Part shown: positions 62,279-64,000 of the stretch, in pieces
Layout: each line of letters opens with the position of its first letter
Numbering within the stretch: position 1 is the first letter of the stretch
Source of the DNA: Nitrospirota bacterium
GTDB lineage: Bacteria > Nitrospirota > Nitrospiria > SBBL01 > JAADHI01
Reading direction: 5' to 3'
DNA: 64,000 nt
Assembly: GCA_029261195.1 (NCBI GenBank)
Contig: JAJDBU010000025.1
Location: forward strand, 1-64,000
Program-made: the position numbers and the translations under genes
Notes under the pieces: model-generated
Database searches by the model: none
What the model saw: only the letters and a program-made list of their open reading frames with translations
What the model was told of the DNA's origin: nothing

Positions 62279-62306
62279 TAAAGTTTTCAGACCAAGCGAC
62301 CGATAG
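62279..62306 (+). promoter_or_regulatory. Sigma-28 promoter of flgM-flgN-flgK
   Basis: TAAAGTTT (62279-62286), 12 bases, ACCGATAG (62299-62306). The -35 is perfect and the spacer is one base longer than usual. It lies 30 bases before flgM, so the anti-sigma factor is under its own target. Confidence 0.7.
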
Positions 62307-62335
62307 AGCAAGGGTATGATTCTTAGGAGAAAATT

Positions 62336-62656
62336 ATGAAGATACCAGATCAAGACATCGGAAGACATATGGAAAAGGCGCTGTCGGGCCTCAAGGGTCC
62401 GGCAAAGCCGCTTGAAGGAAAGAATGCTAAACCTGCTACAGAGCAAAGTCCCGCTCCCGCCACAGACCAGGTCCATATTTCAGGAAAAGCGAGGGATGTT
62501 CAGCGTTTAAATCAACTCGTGACCGAAGTGCCCGATGTCCGGGCAGGCAAGGTCGAGGCGCTTCAGAAACAGATTGCGGCGGGAACTTACGGCGCCGACG
62601 GCAGGGCCATTGCTGAAAAGATGGTCGAATCGACCCTTCTGGACAAGGTTTTATAA
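62336..62656 (+). CDS. flgM: FlgM, anti-sigma-28 factor
   Basis: The 106-residue protein has a disordered N-terminal half and the FlgM C-terminal signature: TDQVHISGKARDVQRLNQLV, VPDVRAGKVEALQKQIAAGT and AIAEKMVESTLLDKVL. It binds FliA until exported through the completed hook. GGAG precedes the ATG. It lies before flgN and flgK, the usual order. Confidence 0.92.
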   Translation: MKIPDQDIGRHMEKALSGLKGPAKPLEGKNAKPATEQSPAPATDQVHISGKARDVQRLNQLVTEVPDVRAGKVEALQKQIAAGTYGADGRAIAEKMVESTLLDKVL

Positions 62657-62659
62657 AAA

Positions 62660-63172
62660 ATGATCATTGCAGCAACAACAGGTATTGCTGAGACCGACAT
62701 GCTTGCACTTTGTACTATCCTTGAAGAAATGGTGAGTGCTTCCAAAAAATTGATCGTCCTGCTTCAGGATGAAAAGCGGCACATCATTGAAGGCGAAGTC
62801 GACCGCTTGCTGAAGTTAAGTAGTGAGAAAGAGACAGTAATTCAGTATCTGGCCAGACTGAATCAGGATCGAATCGCAGTGCTTCAGCTCAGCGACAGAA
62901 ACGACCCGCCTCCCACTCTCAGGGACCTGATTCCACTTTGCCCCGATATTTATCAAAACCGTCTCCGGACTGCGCATCTGCGGCTTGAGGCCTTGAGCGC
63001 CGGAATCAACGAGCTGAATCAGATGAACGGCCTTTTGACCGACCGGGTGCTCCGGCAGATTGCCGGCCTTCTGGGCGTTCTGGGCCATCTTAATACCGCA
63101 GGTTCCACCTATGCGCAGAGCGGAACAATGCAGACCCTGCCCACAGGCGGCAGGACGCTCGGAAAGGGCTAA
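62660..63172 (+). CDS. flgN: FlgN family export chaperone
   Basis: The 170-residue, mostly helical protein fits FlgN: LCTILEEMVSASKKLIVLLQ, EVDRLLKLSSEKETVIQYLA, then a helix near the end with LNQMNGLLTDRVLRQIAGLL. It protects FlgK (and FlgL) subunits in the cytoplasm. It is three bases after flgM and four before flgK, a classical order. Confidence 0.88.
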   Translation: MIIAATTGIAETDMLALCTILEEMVSASKKLIVLLQDEKRHIIEGEVDRLLKLSSEKETVIQYLARLNQDRIAVLQLSDRNDPPPTLRDLIPLCPDIYQNRLRTAHLRLEALSAGINELNQMNGLLTDRVLRQIAGLLGVLGHLNTAGSTYAQSGTMQTLPTGGRTLGKG

Positions 63173-63175
63173 ATA

Positions 63176-64000
63176 ATGGCGGGCATCTCAGGCATATTCA
63201 ATATTGGTCGCTCCTCCCTGTTTTCAAATAAAAAAGCGCTGGAAGTCACCTCCCACAATATTGCTAATATGAATACTCCCGGTTATGCCCGGCAAGAAGC
63301 CATTTTAACGACAAGCCCGCCTCGAAACAGCAGCCCCGGCCAGTTCGGAACCGGAGTGCAGGTCAAAGAGGTCAAACGCTATATCGACCGCTTTGTCGAA
63401 CAGCAGATCACCGCCGGTGAATCAAAGTTCGGTCGCTTTCAGGCAGAAGAGAAGCTCCTTCGTCGGATTGAAGCCACCTTGAGCGATGCCCAGGGCACCG
63501 GAATCAATCAGGCCTTCAATAATTTTTTCGCCGCATTAAACGATGTCGCCAACAACCCTGAGGATCATTCCGCTCGTGTTGCCCTGATTGAACAATCAAA
63601 AGGACTATCACAGCGTATTGCAACGACAGACCGGCAATTTCAGGAAATCCAAAGCGATATCAACGCCGAAGTCGTCTCTACCCTTGATGACGTCAATCTC
63701 CTGGTCAAACAGATTACCGCCTTGAATGTTGAGGTAAAACAAGCGCAGTTTTCCGGACAGAATGCCAATGATCTCCGCGATCAGCGGCAAGGTCTTGTCA
63801 ATGAATTGGCGTCAAAGATCGATATCCGTACCCTTGAAAACGACAAGGGCCAGATGACGATATTTGTCGGAGGCGGCAAGGCCATCGTGGAGGGAGAACT
63901 GAGTGGCAGTCTGCGCGGCATCTTCTCTGCGGACAATCAGGGTAAGGTCAATGTTTCCTTTGTCTCCTCCACGGGCACAGTCAGCGATATCAATTCAAAA
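63176..64000 (+). CDS. flgK: Hook-filament junction protein FlgK (partial, cut by window edge)
   Basis: The reading frame starts with ATG at 63176 and is open to the last base (275 codons). The N-terminus reads SGIFNIGRSSLFSNKKALEV and HNIANMNTPGYARQE, the conserved FlgK start, followed by GTGVQVKEVKRYIDRFVEQQ. It forms the first junction ring between hook and filament. The rest lies beyond the window. Confidence 0.95.
   Translation, partial: MAGISGIFNIGRSSLFSNKKALEVTSHNIANMNTPGYARQEAILTTSPPRNSSPGQFGTGVQVKEVKRYIDRFVEQQITAGESKFGRFQAEEKLLRRIEATLSDAQGTGINQAFNNFFAALNDVANNPEDHSARVALIEQSKGLSQRIATTDRQFQEIQSDINAEVVSTLDDVNLLVKQITALNVEVKQAQFSGQNANDLRDQRQGLVNELASKIDIRTLENDKGQMTIFVGGGKAIVEGELSGSLRGIFSADNQGKVNVSFVSSTGTVSDINSK

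Overview
The window is one contiguous piece of a Gram-negative, flagellated, exopolysaccharide-producing bacterium. The Gram-negative call rests on P- and L-ring genes (flgI, flgH), MlaA, a Wza-type export lipoprotein and an outer-membrane beta-barrel. Gene content (exosortase-type EPS locus, MlaA/MlaC beside an RND protein, sigma-54 and sigma-28 flagellar promoters) would fit Nitrospirota or a deltaproteobacterial-type lineage, but the sequence alone does not settle the phylum. No rRNA, tRNA, CRISPR array or transposase was recognised. Layout: (1) 0.3-28.9 kb, almost all on the minus strand: a bactofilin, then an exopolysaccharide locus. Reading in the direction of transcription it starts with ugd, a TPR lipoprotein (PrsT type) and a LuxR-type regulator. 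Next come the Wza-type lipoprotein, chain-length protein, tyrosine autokinase, initiating sugar transferase, outer-membrane barrel and polysaccharide deacetylase. These are followed by a set of glycosyltransferases and modification enzymes, a FemAB-like protein, a nucleotidyltransferase/kinase fusion and an O-antigen-ligase-like protein. Many of these belong to families normally found with exosortase A, but no exosortase is present in the window. (2) 29.1-39.5 kb, mostly plus strand: gph, two M16 peptidases (one lacking the zinc motif), an isolated VanZ-like gene on the minus strand, then an operon of an unknown membrane protein, MlaA, MlaC, an RND/MMPL lipid-transporter-like protein, and pyrE. 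(3) 39.5-44.6 kb, minus strand: the filament operon fliT-fliS-fliD-flaG-fliC, with a sigma-28 promoter before flagellin. (4) 44.7-54.1 kb, minus strand: a signalling block of three histidine kinases, three single-domain response regulators and one REC-PAS-GGDEF-EAL protein. (5) 54.1-57.4 kb: a 949-base gene-free stretch rich in inverted and tandem repeats that ends in a 66-bp diverged copy of part of yajQ, then a RelB/DinJ-YafQ toxin-antitoxin pair, the intact yajQ, and an MsrA-MsrB fusion lipoprotein. (6) 57.5 kb to the right edge, plus strand: flgF-flgG-flgA-flgH-flgI-flgJ behind a sigma-54 promoter, then flgM-flgN-flgK behind a sigma-28 promoter, with flgK running off the edge. How the parts fit: the EPS locus (surface polymer), the GGDEF-EAL protein and YajQ (c-di-GMP) and the two flagellar clusters together suggest a region concerned with the choice between motile and surface-attached life. 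That is inference from gene content. The features judged most worth following up are the MlaA-MlaC-RND operon with an acidic motif shared by two of its proteins, the yajQ fragment beside the toxin-antitoxin pair, the exosortase-less EPS locus, and the families of intergenic palindromes.
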